Positions 8,582 through 18,707 of a DNA stretch of 64,000 bases are shown here, in pieces. The notes below the pieces were generated by a model. It ran no database searches. It was not told the origin of the DNA and saw only the letters and a list, made by a program, of their open reading frames with translations. Positions within the stretch are counted from its first letter, which is position 1, and every line of letters begins with the position of its first letter. Origin of the DNA: Bartonella sp. B1099 (lineage in GTDB: Bacteria; Pseudomonadota; Alphaproteobacteria; Rhizobiales; Rhizobiaceae); assembly GCF_944801835.1 (NCBI RefSeq), contig NZ_CALYLN010000003.1, forward strand, positions 111,997 to 175,996. Direction: 5' to 3'. The position numbers and the translations under genes are program-made.

Positions 8582-10465
8582 ATGAAACGCAATGAAATGA
8601 CAAAAACTGTATCATCCGATACAGGGAAGACTCTGCACACACTTTACAATTTATGGCCTTATATGTGGCCGGTAGGTCGGCGTGATCTAAAAATACGTGT
8701 ACTGTGGGCAATATTTTATCTTGTTTTATCCAAGCTCGTTCTCATATCTGTGCCGTATTTCTTTAAATATTCTACGAATGTGCTTGATACAAGCTTTCAA
8801 CTCCCTGAATGGTTTCCGTCCAGTTTGATTATCCCCATCATGCTTGTTTTGGCGTACAACGTTGCACGGATTATGCAGGCTGGGTTAAATCAATTGCGCG
8901 ACTCCCTTTTTGCCACTGTTGGTCAATATGCTGTTCGTCAATTAGCTTATAAAACCTTTGTCCATATTCATGAGTTATCTTTGCGATTTCATTTAGAACG
9001 CCGAACTGGTGGACTTTCTCGTGTGATTGAGCGTGGGACAAAAGGAATTGAAGCGATCGTAAGATTTTCAATTCTCAATACCGTACCGACAGTTTTAGAA
9101 TTTGTATTAACGGCCCTTGTCTTTTACATCAACTATGGATGGCATTATCTTCTCATTGTTGTTGCAACGGTTTTATTATATACTTTCTTTACGATTAAGG
9201 CGAGTGATTGGCGTATTCGTATTCGGCAACAAATGAATACAGCGGATACTGAGGCGAGTACGCGCGCTGTTGATTCTCTTTTGAATTTTGAAACGGTTAA
9301 ATATTTTGGCAATGAAACTCTAGAAGCCAATCGTTTCGATACTTCTATGGCAGGTTATGAAAAAGCGGCAACAAAGATTTGGACATCATTAAGCTGGCTT
9401 AATTTTGGTCAGGCTCTTATCTTTGGTATTGGAATGACGATCATGATGCTGATGTCAGCTTATGAAGTTTTTTATAAGACACAAACTTTAGGGGATTTTG
9501 TTTTTATTAATGCCCTTTTAATGCAACTTTCCATTCCACTGAATTTTATTGGTTCAATTTATCGTGATGTTCGACAAGGTTTAACAGATATTGAAGCAAT
9601 GTTTGATCTTTTAGATGTTCAGCAGGAGATTGTTGATAAATCGGATGCTAAACCGTTAGAGATAAGCGATGGGACTATTCGTTTTCATCAGGTAAAGTTT
9701 TCTTATGATTCGACGCGTCAGATTCTCAGAGATATTGATTTTGAAGTCCCTGGAGGAAAAACAGTCGCCATTGTTGGTCCTTCTGGTGCAGGGAAATCGA
9801 CCATTTCTCGATTACTTTTTCGATTTTATGATGTTGATGCAGGCTCTATTACAATTGACGGGCAGGATATTCGTGACATAACACAAAAAAGTTTGCGTGA
9901 AGCGATCGGCATGGTCCCACAAGATACGGTGTTATTTAATGATACAATTGCCTATAATATTCGCTATGGGCGACCCAGTGCAACAGATGAAGAGATGCAC
10001 AAAGCCGCTGAAATGGCACAAATATCAAAATTTATTGAGATGTTACCGGAAGGTTTTCAATCTATGGTGGGAGAGCGTGGTCTCAAATTATCAGGGGGTG
10101 AAAAACAACGTGTGGCTATTGCACGGACACTCTTAAAAGCCCCCCCACTTCTTATTCTAGATGAAGCAACAGCAGCTCTTGATACGGCAACGGAACAGGA
10201 AATTCAACAAGCATTGGATATTGTAAGCCGTGGACGTACAACATTGATTATTGCACATCGTCTTTCTACGGTTATCAATGCTGATGAAATTTTGGTTCTT
10301 AAAAGTGGTCGTATTATTGAAAATGGGACGCATACAGAGCTCTTACGAAAGAAAGGTTTATATGCTTCAATGTGGAATAAGCAGCTTGAAGCATCGCAAG
10401 CTGAAGAAAAATTACGTAAAATGCGTGAAGAAGATGAGACGGGTATTGTTAATCGTAAAAAATAA
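8582..10465 (+). CDS. ABC exporter, fused permease and ATPase (Atm1/HMT type)
   Basis: This 627-residue half-transporter has an N-terminal six-helix ABC type I exporter domain (about residues 35-330) and a C-terminal ATPase. The ATPase shows Walker [10 protein letters not shown] at about 399, Q-loop VPQDTVLFN, signature LSGGEKQRVAIA at about 502 and Walker B LLILDEATAAL, followed by a His switch AHRLS. The close match of the first helices and of the RVIERGTKGIEAIVRF segment to Atm1/HMT1 proteins suggests export of glutathione-linked sulfur or metal compounds. The substrate is inferred from the family. The same gene precedes psd in many Rhizobiales. Confidence 0.9.
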   Translation: MKRNEMTKTVSSDTGKTLHTLYNLWPYMWPVGRRDLKIRVLWAIFYLVLSKLVLISVPYFFKYSTNVLDTSFQLPEWFPSSLIIPIMLVLAYNVARIMQAGLNQLRDSLFATVGQYAVRQLAYKTFVHIHELSLRFHLERRTGGLSRVIERGTKGIEAIVRFSILNTVPTVLEFVLTALVFYINYGWHYLLIVVATVLLYTFFTIKASDWRIRIRQQMNTADTEASTRAVDSLLNFETVKYFGNETLEANRFDTSMAGYEKAATKIWTSLSWLNFGQALIFGIGMTIMMLMSAYEVFYKTQTLGDFVFINALLMQLSIPLNFIGSIYRDVRQGLTDIEAMFDLLDVQQEIVDKSDAKPLEISDGTIRFHQVKFSYDSTRQILRDIDFEVPGGKTVAIVGPSGAGKSTISRLLFRFYDVDAGSITIDGQDIRDITQKSLREAIGMVPQDTVLFNDTIAYNIRYGRPSATDEEMHKAAEMAQISKFIEMLPEGFQSMVGERGLKLSGGEKQRVAIARTLLKAPPLLILDEATAALDTATEQEIQQALDIVSRGRTTLIIAHRLSTVINADEILVLKSGRIIENGTHTELLRKKGLYASMWNKQLEASQAEEKLRKMREEDETGIVNRKK

Positions 10466-10579
10466 GGTGGGCAAAATGTAATCTCTATCTTTATATGGAG
10501 TGATTGATTAAATACATAAAAGAAAGAGGAACAAAAAGATTTATTGCTTGTTTTAAGTTTACGATGAATAGGAAATGAT

Positions 10580-11278
10580 ATGAGTATTCTACAATCTGTC
10601 CATAATAGCTTTGTGCCAATTCATAAAGAAGGCTATCCTTTTATTGTAGCATTTTTTGTTATTTCGCTCATTCTTGGTTGGATATGGAGTCCGTTATTTT
10701 GGTGTGGTCTTGTTCTCACTGTGTGGTGTATATATTTTTTCCGTGATCCAGATCGTGTGATCCCTTTAAATTCAAATTGGGTTCTGTCGCCTGCAGATGG
10801 GCGTATTTCATTTGTAGAATCATGTGTTCCACCTGAAGAATTAGGCTTAGGGAAAGATGAAATGGTTCGTATTTCCATTTTTATGGACGTCTTTTCATGC
10901 CATATCAACCGTATTCCTATCAGTGGTACAGTAGAGTCTATTGTTTATCATCCAGGTCGCTTTACCAATGCGGAGTTTGATAAGGCTAGTCAGTTTAATG
11001 AACGGAATGGGGTGGTCATTGAGAGCAAGCATGGTAAAATTGCTATTGTACAAATAGCGGGGATGTTTGCTCGTAGGATTGTTTGTTGGTCAAAAGAAAA
11101 TGATGCTGTTATCACGGGAGAGCGATTTGGGTTGATTCGTTTTGGTTCTCGCCTTGATATTTATATACCAACTGAAATGAAATTGCGTGTTGCCGTTGGA
11201 CAGACAGCCATTGCTGGAGAGACAATTTTAGGGTCTTTTGATGATAAGAGTGCTACAACGGATTTCAGATACGATTAG
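10580..11278 (+). CDS. psd: Phosphatidylserine decarboxylase proenzyme
   Basis: Psd decarboxylates phosphatidylserine to phosphatidylethanolamine at the inner membrane. The 232-residue form is the short bacterial type. Two hydrophobic segments lie near residues 22-55, and SPADGRI and [13 protein letters not shown] are conserved catalytic-region motifs. Self-cleavage to form the pyruvoyl group is expected at the Gly-Ser pair in RFGSRLD, about residues 189-190. The stop is 9 bases before pssA, so psd-pssA is an operon in which the product of the second gene is the substrate of the first. Confidence 0.95.
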   Translation: MSILQSVHNSFVPIHKEGYPFIVAFFVISLILGWIWSPLFWCGLVLTVWCIYFFRDPDRVIPLNSNWVLSPADGRISFVESCVPPEELGLGKDEMVRISIFMDVFSCHINRIPISGTVESIVYHPGRFTNAEFDKASQFNERNGVVIESKHGKIAIVQIAGMFARRIVCWSKENDAVITGERFGLIRFGSRLDIYIPTEMKLRVAVGQTAIAGETILGSFDDKSATTDFRYD

Positions 11279-11287
11279 GACCACACA

Positions 11288-12130
11288 ATGAAAAATTTTT
11301 CGCCATTTTCTTCATTCAATCCTGAGGGGCAACATGATGATATTGCAAATCGGCGACGTTCATCGACATCAATGCGCTATGTTATTCCCAATATCATTAC
11401 TATTTTGGCAATTTGCGCAGGGATGAGCAGCATTCGTTTGGCTTTTGAGAATCGCTATGAGGCTGCTATTTTAATGGTGCTTTTGGCTGCAGTTCTAGAT
11501 GGTGCTGATGGTCGCATTGCGCGTTTAATAGATGGGAGTTCATCTTTCGGGGCACAGATGGACTCTCTTGCTGATATTGTCAATTTTGGTGTTACCCCTG
11601 CGCTTATTGTTTATTCATTTATTTTGAATCAAGCACACCACATTGGTTGGGTTGCAGCTCTTGTTTATTGTGTTGCTTGTTGTTTGCGATTAGCACGTTT
11701 TAATGTGATGTTGGATAATGCTGATATCCCACAATGGCAGAAAAGTTATTTTGTTGGTGTTCCTGCACCTGCAGGAGCATTACTCCTTTTATTACCTACC
11801 TATTTAGGTGCTCTTGGTTTGGTCCCCAATTGGGGGTGGGCATTGTTTTTTAGTCTTTATACAGTCATTATCGCTTTTCTTTTGATTAGTCGTTTACCAG
11901 TGTGGAATGCAAAGACAATTGATCAAAACTTGAGGCGTGATATCGTTATACCCTGCATGTTGGTCATTGTTATTTATGTCGGTTTTCTTGCGACTTACAC
12001 ATGGAAAACTTTATTGATCACAGCTGTTAGCTATATGATTTTTCTCCCCTGTAGTTTTATCGCTTATAATAAACGCGCTGCTTTAGAAGAGAAAAAGGCT
12101 GATGCTAAAAAGGCTATCCAAGAATCATAA
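11288..12130 (+). CDS. pssA: CDP-diacylglycerol--serine O-phosphatidyltransferase
   Basis: This integral membrane enzyme makes phosphatidylserine from CDP-diacylglycerol and serine, supplying Psd. The CDP-alcohol phosphotransferase signature DGx2ARx8Gx3Dx3D is complete, from DGRIAR to DSLAD, about residues 74-96. Several hydrophobic segments follow. The 280-residue length is normal for the type II (PssA, Rhizobium/Bacillus) enzyme. It lies directly behind psd with a 9-base gap and ends in a lysine-rich tail. It is convergent with the leftward SDR gene. Confidence 0.95.
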   Translation: MKNFSPFSSFNPEGQHDDIANRRRSSTSMRYVIPNIITILAICAGMSSIRLAFENRYEAAILMVLLAAVLDGADGRIARLIDGSSSFGAQMDSLADIVNFGVTPALIVYSFILNQAHHIGWVAALVYCVACCLRLARFNVMLDNADIPQWQKSYFVGVPAPAGALLLLLPTYLGALGLVPNWGWALFFSLYTVIIAFLLISRLPVWNAKTIDQNLRRDIVIPCMLVIVIYVGFLATYTWKTLLITAVSYMIFLPCSFIAYNKRAALEEKKADAKKAIQES

Positions 12131-12199
12131 ACTGCTTCATTCTTCTGTTGAGAAGTGCAGGAAAGAGAGAGATTGGTCTATTTACATTTCAGATGATGA

Positions 12200-12952
12200 T
12201 CAATGAGGGGCATAATAATCCACAAACCGATTTTCACGGACATTAAAGAGTTTTCCAGTTTCCTTTAAATCAGGTGAGAGCAAATGGACTATTTTTTTTG
12301 CAACCTCTTGTGGTGAGGGGAGCGTTTCTGGATCTTCACCAGGCATAGCTTCAGCGCGCATAGCTGTACGTGTGGCTCCAGGATTGACACAATTAATCTT
12401 AATAGGAGTTTGTTTGAGTTCTTCTGCCCAACAACGAGCAATCATTTCTAAAGCCGCTTTAGAGGCTGCATAAGCCCCCCAGAAAGAGCGAGCAACATGC
12501 GCAACGCTTGAGGATAACAAGACAGCTCGTCCAGCATCAGATTCACGTAATAAGGGCTCAACAGCTTTTATTAAGCGCCATTGGCTGAAAAGATTTATTT
12601 GAAAGACATCTTCAAAGACCGTATTTTCTATATGCGCTATTGGTGAGAGTGTTCCAAGGATTCCTGCATTCGCAACGATAATATCGAGTTTTTCCCAGCG
12701 ATTGGCAATTGAGAGTGCAAGAGCATCGATGTTTTCCATATGATGTAAATCGAGCGGAACGAGGGTAGCAAGAGCCCCTTTTTCTCGGATTTGATTGTCC
12801 AATTCAGTCAGTCCGTTGACTGTTCGTGCAAGAGCAATAATATGAGCGCCGCGTGCAGCAAGCTCGAGAGCTAAATAATAGCCAATTCCTCTTGATGCAC
12901 CCGTAACAAGTGCGACACGCCCATGGAGACTAAAGTCACGTTTTGTCATCAT
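12200..12952 (-). CDS. SDR-family NAD(P)-dependent oxidoreductase
   Basis: This 250-residue classical short-chain dehydrogenase has the nucleotide-binding motif TGASRGIG at residues 17-24, NAGILG at 95-100, Ser148, and the YAASK motif with catalytic Tyr161 and Lys165. Its substrate cannot be told from sequence. Its start overlaps the purF stop by one base (TAATG type), so it is translationally coupled to purF. The pairing of purF and an SDR gene is widespread in Rhizobiales but its meaning is not known to me. Confidence 0.9.
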   Translation of the reverse strand: MMTKRDFSLHGRVALVTGASRGIGYYLALELAARGAHIIALARTVNGLTELDNQIREKGALATLVPLDLHHMENIDALALSIANRWEKLDIIVANAGILGTLSPIAHIENTVFEDVFQINLFSQWRLIKAVEPLLRESDAGRAVLLSSSVAHVARSFWGAYAASKAALEMIARCWAEELKQTPIKINCVNPGATRTAMRAEAMPGEDPETLPSPQEVAKKIVHLLSPDLKETGKLFNVRENRFVDYYAPH

Positions 12953-14445
12953 TAATCTCTTGTTTTAAGGACAGATGATTGATGAATTTTGGAGAGGTTT
13001 TCTTGATCAATCAGATGTGTAGGATAATATCCAGTAAAATAATGGTCAGTAAATTGTGGATCGGCATTATTTCGTTTTTCTCCTGCTACAGCAAGATACA
13101 ATCCGTCCGTTGAAAGAAATTCTAAAGAGTCTGCTCCAATAAAATTGCACATAGATTTTAAATCTGGATATTGATTCGCTAAAAGGTTTTCGGCTTTGGG
13201 TGTATCAATGCCATAAAAGTCAGGATAGAAAATCATAGGACTAGAGACGCGCATATGAACTTCCTTTGCTCCTGCATCGCGAAGCATTCGCACAATTTTA
13301 AGGGATGTTGTTCCCCGTACAATAGAGTCATCAACCAGAATAACACGTTTTCCTTCAATCACAGGACGGTTTGCCGAATGTTTTAACTTGACGCCAAAAG
13401 CGCGAATTTGCTGTGTTGGTTCGATAAAAGTACGACCAACGTAGTGATTACGAATAATACCAAGCTCGAAGGGAATTCCAATTTCTTGTGCATAGCCAAT
13501 TGCAGCAGGTGTTCCACCATCAGGAACAGGAACCACAACATCCCCCTTACAAGGGGCTTCCTGTGCTAAACGGATTCCCATATTTTTGCGTGTTGTATAA
13601 ACACTCCGCCCTCCAACGATTGAGTCTGGACGGGCAAAATAAACATATTCAAATAAGCAAAGTTTTTCTGGTTTTGCATTTTCTGGTTTTATAATTTTTT
13701 TCGTAATTTCTCCATTTTTTTGTATTTCACATATGATAATTTCTCCATTTTTAACATCGCGGATATATTTGGCCCCAATAATATCAAGGGCGCAAGTTTC
13801 AGAACAAAAGATAGGCTTACCATCAAGTTCTCCCATCACAAGAGGTCTAATTCCTGTTGGATCGCGTGCTGCAATAAGCTTTGTACGTGTGAGCGCTAAC
13901 ATAGCATATCCGCCTTCTACTTGCCGAATCGCATCAACAAAACGATCAGAGGACGATTCATAACGTGAGCGGGCAATAAGATGGAGAAAAACCTCTGAAT
14001 CTGACGTTGATTGACAGATAGCACCAGAAGCAATGAGTTCACGGCGCAATGTAAGACCATTGGTAAGATTACCATTATGTGCAATAGCAATACCTCCAAC
14101 TTTCAATTCAGCAAAAAGGGGTTGAACATTGCGTAATGCCACTTCTCCAGTTGTTGAATAACGGGTATGTCCAATAGCGCGATTTCCTGGTAAGCGCGCA
14201 AGTGTTGCGGGGTTTGTATAGTGATCACCAACAAGACCTAAATGCTTTTCTTGATGAAATATTTTATTATGATAAGAAACAATACCAGCTGCTTCTTGTC
14301 CACGATGCTGGAGTGCGTGGAGTCCAAGAGCGGTTAATGTCGCTGCATCTTCATGCCCAAGAATGCCAAAAACCCCGCATTCTTCATGAAGGGTATCATC
14401 ATCTAATGAAAATTTTTGAAAAGAAATATCGCTTTTTATCATCAT
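12952..14445 (-). CDS. purF: Amidophosphoribosyltransferase
   Basis: PurF catalyses the first committed step of purine synthesis, making phosphoribosylamine from PRPP and glutamine. The N-terminal glutamine amidohydrolase domain follows a propeptide of about 22 residues; the nucleophile is Cys23 in EECGVFG after cleavage. The PRPP-binding motif ILVDDSIVRGTTS lies near residue 370. The 497-residue length is normal. It is downstream of cvpA, as in the E. coli cvpA-purF arrangement, and is coupled to the SDR gene downstream. Confidence 0.97.
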   Translation of the reverse strand: MMIKSDISFQKFSLDDDTLHEECGVFGILGHEDAATLTALGLHALQHRGQEAAGIVSYHNKIFHQEKHLGLVGDHYTNPATLARLPGNRAIGHTRYSTTGEVALRNVQPLFAELKVGGIAIAHNGNLTNGLTLRRELIASGAICQSTSDSEVFLHLIARSRYESSSDRFVDAIRQVEGGYAMLALTRTKLIAARDPTGIRPLVMGELDGKPIFCSETCALDIIGAKYIRDVKNGEIIICEIQKNGEITKKIIKPENAKPEKLCLFEYVYFARPDSIVGGRSVYTTRKNMGIRLAQEAPCKGDVVVPVPDGGTPAAIGYAQEIGIPFELGIIRNHYVGRTFIEPTQQIRAFGVKLKHSANRPVIEGKRVILVDDSIVRGTTSLKIVRMLRDAGAKEVHMRVSSPMIFYPDFYGIDTPKAENLLANQYPDLKSMCNFIGADSLEFLSTDGLYLAVAGEKRNNADPQFTDHYFTGYYPTHLIDQENLSKIHQSSVLKTRD

Positions 14446-14520
14446 ATTCTTTCAGTTGTGATAGAGAGGAATCATCCATATCACATTTTACATCATTGAG
14501 TTCTCTTTTCTTATGAAAAG

Positions 14521-15102
14521 CTATTCTCCATTTTTGAGAAGCGTTTTTTCATGAGGGAGTTGTTTATTCGTATGTTTATCGCTATCTTTAAACAACTTTT
14601 CTGCCTTTTCGAGAACAGATCCAAGATCTTTTGGGAGTATTCCCCAAACTTTTTGTCCCAGTGAATCCAAAATAGGCCTTGTTTTGGCATTTTTTAACCA
14701 GTCTGCTTGGTGCTCGGGTTTAATAAGTGCATTAATCAGCAACATACCAATGACCATAATCAGTAAACCGCGAAGTGCTCCAAAAATAAAACCAATAGCG
14801 CGATCAAGGATACCAATTCGACTATCAATAATAAAATCGGAGATTTTCATTGTAATAATTGAAGTAATAATGAGAACAATAATAAAAATTGTGACCAATG
14901 TTGTGATCAATGCAATCATTTTATTAGAGAGATATTGTTCAAAAAAAGGTAAAACAGGTTTGAATAAAAACAGTGTCGTAACAGCTGCGATTGCCCAAGA
15001 AATCAACGATAACACTTCACGTGAAAATCCTCGAAGCATAGCAAGAAAAGCGGACAACAGGATGATGACTACGACAATTCCATCAAGGATTGTTATGATC
15101 AT
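14521..15102 (-). CDS. cvpA: CvpA family inner-membrane protein
   Basis: CvpA is a small membrane protein needed for colicin V production in E. coli; its general role concerns envelope homeostasis. Four hydrophobic segments are visible, with the typical start ITILDGIVVVIILLSAFLAMLRGFSRE and a C-terminal charged tail. I chose ATG 15102 (MIITILDG, 193 residues) because AAGGA lies about eight bases upstream and because family members begin here; an in-frame ATG at 15150 would add 16 polar residues. It precedes purF by 75 bases and is likely co-transcribed with it. Confidence 0.9.
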   Translation of the reverse strand: MIITILDGIVVVIILLSAFLAMLRGFSREVLSLISWAIAAVTTLFLFKPVLPFFEQYLSNKMIALITTLVTIFIIVLIITSIITMKISDFIIDSRIGILDRAIGFIFGALRGLLIMVIGMLLINALIKPEHQADWLKNAKTRPILDSLGQKVWGILPKDLGSVLEKAEKLFKDSDKHTNKQLPHEKTLLKNGE

Positions 15103-15221
15103 TTGTTTGTTCCTTATACATAAAGTTTTGTTCTTTAAATCTGTGTGCAAATATATTTTTGTTAGGTCATTTTTTATTCTTATAGCAAGGATATTTTGTA
15201 TTTTATAGCGTTTTTTCTATA

Positions 15222-16619
15222 TTATCCTGCCTGTGGTGTAGACCATTTTTTACTTGCGGTAAGAGTGGCAACAAGTTCGGGAAGGTCGGAGAAAGTTTTT
15301 TGTTGAAAATGGAGTGACTTCATCATTTCCGTTGTTGTCGTGGGATGAAATGCCCCCTGAAAGCCGAGTTTTTTTGCTTCATTGATGCGTTGTGCTGAAT
15401 GTGCAACAGCGCGAATAGCTCCTGAGAGACTGACTTCACCAAAATATACATAATCCGTTAGCAAAGGGATATTGGCAAGAGAAGAGACCAAAGCAGCGGC
15501 TACAGCTAAATCAGCAGCAGGTTCTGATATACGATATCCACCTGCTACGTTCAGATAGACATCATGCTGTCCAAAACGAATGCCACAATGGGCTTCTAAA
15601 ACGGCGAGAATCATAGAAAGACGATTTCCATCCCATCCGACAACTGCACGTCTTGGTGTTCCAAGAGAAGAAGGAGCAACAAGGGCTTGAATTTCAACCA
15701 ATATCGGGCGTGTTCCCTCCATACCGGCGAAAACAGCAGCACCTGGTGCTTTTTCATTACGTTCTCCTAAAAACAATTCGGATGGATTTATTACTTCGCG
15801 TAATCCCTTATCAGACATTTCAAAAACACCAATTTCATCTGTTGGTCCGAAGCGATTTTTTACAGTTCTAAGAATGCGATAATGATGTCCTCCTTCACCC
15901 TCAAAATAGAGAACACCATCAACCATGTGTTCCACAACCCGAGGACCAGCAATTTGCCCATCTTTTGTCACATGCCCCACAAGAACAACAGCGGCTCCTG
16001 TTTTTTTGGCAAAGCGGATCATTGCCTGAGCACCAATACGGACTTGTGTGACAGTGCCGGGGGCTGAATCTGCTGTATCTGACCATAGGGTTTGAATCGA
16101 ATCGATAATCACCATATCAAGGTTTTTATGCTCGCTTAAGGTTGCAAGAATATCTTCAACATTGGTTTCAGCAGCAAGTTTCACCTCTGTATTATGAGCG
16201 CCAAGCCTTTGCGCACGCAAACAAATTTGCGCAATAGCCTCTTCACCTGAGACATAGATAACATTATGCCCTTTGCGGGATAAAGCAGCAGCTGTTTGTG
16301 TGAGTAATGTTGATTTTCCAATACCTGGATCACCACCAACAAGGAGTGCTGATCCACGAACAAAGCCCCCACCGGTAACACGATCAAGTTCAGCAATACC
16401 AGAGTGAATACGCGGAGCATCTTGGATATTTCCAGAAAGAGATGTAAGGGCGATGATGCGTCCTTTACGTGTACTCTGCTTAGGAGCACTTCCTATGCCG
16501 CCATTTACATTTTCTTCAACAAGAGAATTCCATTCTCCACAGGCGCTACATTTTCCCGCCCAACGAGAATGGACGGTTCCACAATTTTGACAGATAAATT
16601 GAATACGGCTGCGTACCAT
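15222..16619 (-). CDS. radA: DNA repair protein RadA (Sms)
   Basis: RadA is a RecA-related ATPase that promotes branch migration in recombinational repair. The N-terminal zinc finger has Cys10, Cys13, Cys24 and Cys27. The Walker A motif GGDPGIGKS is at about residues 95-103, the RadA-specific KNRFG motif is present, and a Lon-protease-like C-terminal domain (SLSGAIRAV region) follows. The 465-residue length is usual. The gene begins six bases after the dnaB stop, so it is in the dnaB operon. In many relatives an alanine racemase gene sits between dnaB and radA; it is absent here. Confidence 0.96.
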   Translation of the reverse strand: MVRSRIQFICQNCGTVHSRWAGKCSACGEWNSLVEENVNGGIGSAPKQSTRKGRIIALTSLSGNIQDAPRIHSGIAELDRVTGGGFVRGSALLVGGDPGIGKSTLLTQTAAALSRKGHNVIYVSGEEAIAQICLRAQRLGAHNTEVKLAAETNVEDILATLSEHKNLDMVIIDSIQTLWSDTADSAPGTVTQVRIGAQAMIRFAKKTGAAVVLVGHVTKDGQIAGPRVVEHMVDGVLYFEGEGGHHYRILRTVKNRFGPTDEIGVFEMSDKGLREVINPSELFLGERNEKAPGAAVFAGMEGTRPILVEIQALVAPSSLGTPRRAVVGWDGNRLSMILAVLEAHCGIRFGQHDVYLNVAGGYRISEPAADLAVAAALVSSLANIPLLTDYVYFGEVSLSGAIRAVAHSAQRINEAKKLGFQGAFHPTTTTEMMKSLHFQQKTFSDLPELVATLTASKKWSTPQAG

Positions 16620-16625
16620 GGTGAT

Positions 16626-18116
16626 TTAACCGATTTGTTCTGGAAGATAATTGCTATCTGCCAGATCACTAAAGCGTGTGAAATCAGATTGAAAGGCAAG
16701 GGACACGATTCCTGTCGGGCCATGACGTTGTTTTGCAATAATAACATCAGCTTTTCCAAAAGCTTTGTCCATTATTTCTAGCCATTTTGTATGTTCAAGG
16801 CTCCCTAATTTTGGTTCTTCATTTTTGAGATAATATTCTTCACGATAGACAAATAGAACGATGTCGGCATCTTGCTCAATTGAGCCAGATTCGCGTAAAT
16901 CGGAGAGTTGTGGACGTTTATCTGTTCTGTTTTCGACTTGGCGTGAAAGCTGCGACAGAGCGATAATAGGGATATTCAACTCTTTGGCTAAAGCCTTGAG
17001 ACCCGTCGTAATTTCTGTAATCTCTTGAACACGATTTTCTGATGAACGTTTTGAGCTACTTGTCATGAGTTGGATATAATCGATAATTAAAATATCCAGA
17101 CCATGTTGTCGCTTGAGACGTCGTGCACGAGCTGCCAGTTGCGTAATTGATATTCCCCCAGTTTGATCAATATAAAGGGGAGCCTTTTGGAGTTGCTTCA
17201 CCGCACGAATGATTTTTGAAAATTGTTCATCTGAAATATTACCCCGTCGAATATCAGAAGAAGAGACTTCTGTTTGTTCAGAAATAATACGTGTTGCAAG
17301 CTGCTCTGAGGACATTTCAAGGGAGAAGAATCCTACAATGCCGCCTTCATTTTCTTCGGTATTACCATTCTGATTATAAGCATTGGCAATATTAAAGGCA
17401 ATATTGGTTGCCAGAGATGTTTTCCCCATACCAGGGCGTCCCGCAAGAATAATTAAGTCAGAGGCTTGTAACCCCCCCATTTTTTCATCAAGTGTTTTAA
17501 TATGGGTAGCTATCCCCGATAATTGTGAAGAGCGCTGTTTCGCTGCACTTGCCATATCGAGTGCTTTTTTGACAGCTTCATTAAAATTTTCAAATCCGCC
17601 TCCATATTTCCCTTTTTCTGCGAGCTCAAATAACTGATTTTCAACAGTTTCAATTTGTTGGGTAGGTGTAAGCTCTACAGGAGCATCAAAAGCTGTATTG
17701 ACAACTTGAGTCCCAAGGTTAATCAAAGAACGACGGATAAAAAGGTCGTAAATAACGCGTCCATAATCTTCAGCGTTAATAATGGTGATGGCCTCTTTGG
17801 CTAAGCGAACAACATACTGGTATACAGTAAGGTCTCCAATTTTCTCTTCCATTTGGATATAGGGTTTGATCGTAACCGGATCTACACGTTTGCCTGTTTT
17901 AATAAGATGAGATAAAACAGCATAAATCTTTTGATGCAACGGTTCAAAAAAATGTTCTGGTTTTAGAAAATCCGAAACGCGGTCGAGAGAATCATTATTG
18001 ATAAAGATGGCACCAAGTAATGCTTGTTCAGCTTCAATATTATGTGGAAGTTGCCGAAAAGAAGGAGAATCTTCTTTTTTCGAAGAGCTGATATTAACAA
18101 CGCTAGTTTCTTCCAT
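16626..18116 (-). CDS. dnaB: Replicative DNA helicase DnaB
   Basis: DnaB is the hexameric helicase of the replication fork. The N-terminal primase-interacting domain starts at PHNIEAEQALLGAI (about residues 24-37). The RecA-like domain carries Walker A GRPGMGKT at 226-233, Walker B DILIIDYIQLM, and the C-terminal motif QLSRQVENR with DLRESGSIEQDADI. The length of 496 is normal and no intein is present. It lies downstream of rplI across a 591-base gap and is followed at six bases by radA. Confidence 0.97.
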   Translation of the reverse strand: MEETSVVNISSSKKEDSPSFRQLPHNIEAEQALLGAIFINNDSLDRVSDFLKPEHFFEPLHQKIYAVLSHLIKTGKRVDPVTIKPYIQMEEKIGDLTVYQYVVRLAKEAITIINAEDYGRVIYDLFIRRSLINLGTQVVNTAFDAPVELTPTQQIETVENQLFELAEKGKYGGGFENFNEAVKKALDMASAAKQRSSQLSGIATHIKTLDEKMGGLQASDLIILAGRPGMGKTSLATNIAFNIANAYNQNGNTEENEGGIVGFFSLEMSSEQLATRIISEQTEVSSSDIRRGNISDEQFSKIIRAVKQLQKAPLYIDQTGGISITQLAARARRLKRQHGLDILIIDYIQLMTSSSKRSSENRVQEITEITTGLKALAKELNIPIIALSQLSRQVENRTDKRPQLSDLRESGSIEQDADIVLFVYREEYYLKNEEPKLGSLEHTKWLEIMDKAFGKADVIIAKQRHGPTGIVSLAFQSDFTRFSDLADSNYLPEQIG

Positions 18117-18707
18117 AAACTTTTCCCATTAAAACTCCAAGTCTAGCGACTTTAGGCGATAAACTGAAAATCGTACATTAAAAGAATAGAGCTACAAAGC
18201 TTCATTTTAAGTTAAAATCATATAATTTTTAAAAACTCTCTTCTAATGGTTCATTTATCATTCGTGTATTATTAATATAGCATCTATTTGGTATGTTTTA
18301 TTTTTATAATATGTGATTTTTAAGTGGAAGTTTTGGTACTCTGAATTTAAGTATTTTGAAGTTATGTGATCTTAAAATTCTAATACTGGTGTAAGTGAAA
18401 TGACTTCTTTATAAATGGAATTACTGTAGATCACGCGACGATATCATTAACTTACCGCTCATGCAAAATTCACTCTTAAGGGTAGAGCTTTAAATTATTT
18501 TTTATGCTGGAGAAACAAAAGCATTTCTCTTTATTGCTGTTATCATTTCTGATATAGAATGTGCTTATATAACATACTTCTAATTCTTCATAAAAATTAG
18601 TTCCTTACATATGATAGTCATAAAATACTCAATTTTAAAGCATGAGTATTTTATGACCAATCTTTTAAATAGAAGAAAAGATATAAAACAGAAAGCAAAA
18701 GGAGCAA
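18117..18707. other. Gap between dnaB and rplI
   Basis: These 591 very AT-rich bases between two leftward genes contain the strong hairpin at 18617-18657 near rplI and presumably the dnaB promoter. No reading frame with coding character was found. Confidence 0.6.
18617..18657 (-). terminator. Perfect 15-bp inverted repeat, terminator after rplI
   Basis: GTCATAAAATACTCA (18617-18631) and TGAGTATTTTATGAC (18643-18657) are exact inverted repeats around an 11-base loop, about 50 bases beyond the rplI stop. The AT-rich stem gives a T-rich descending arm on either strand. This is the best terminator candidate for the rpsF-rpsR-DUF2232-rplI operon. Confidence 0.75.

Noticed and set aside
14684..15208. 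174-codon rightward frame across cvpA
   Set aside because: It is a shadow of the hydrophobic cvpA gene in the opposite strand; Ile/Arg-rich content is as expected for such a shadow.
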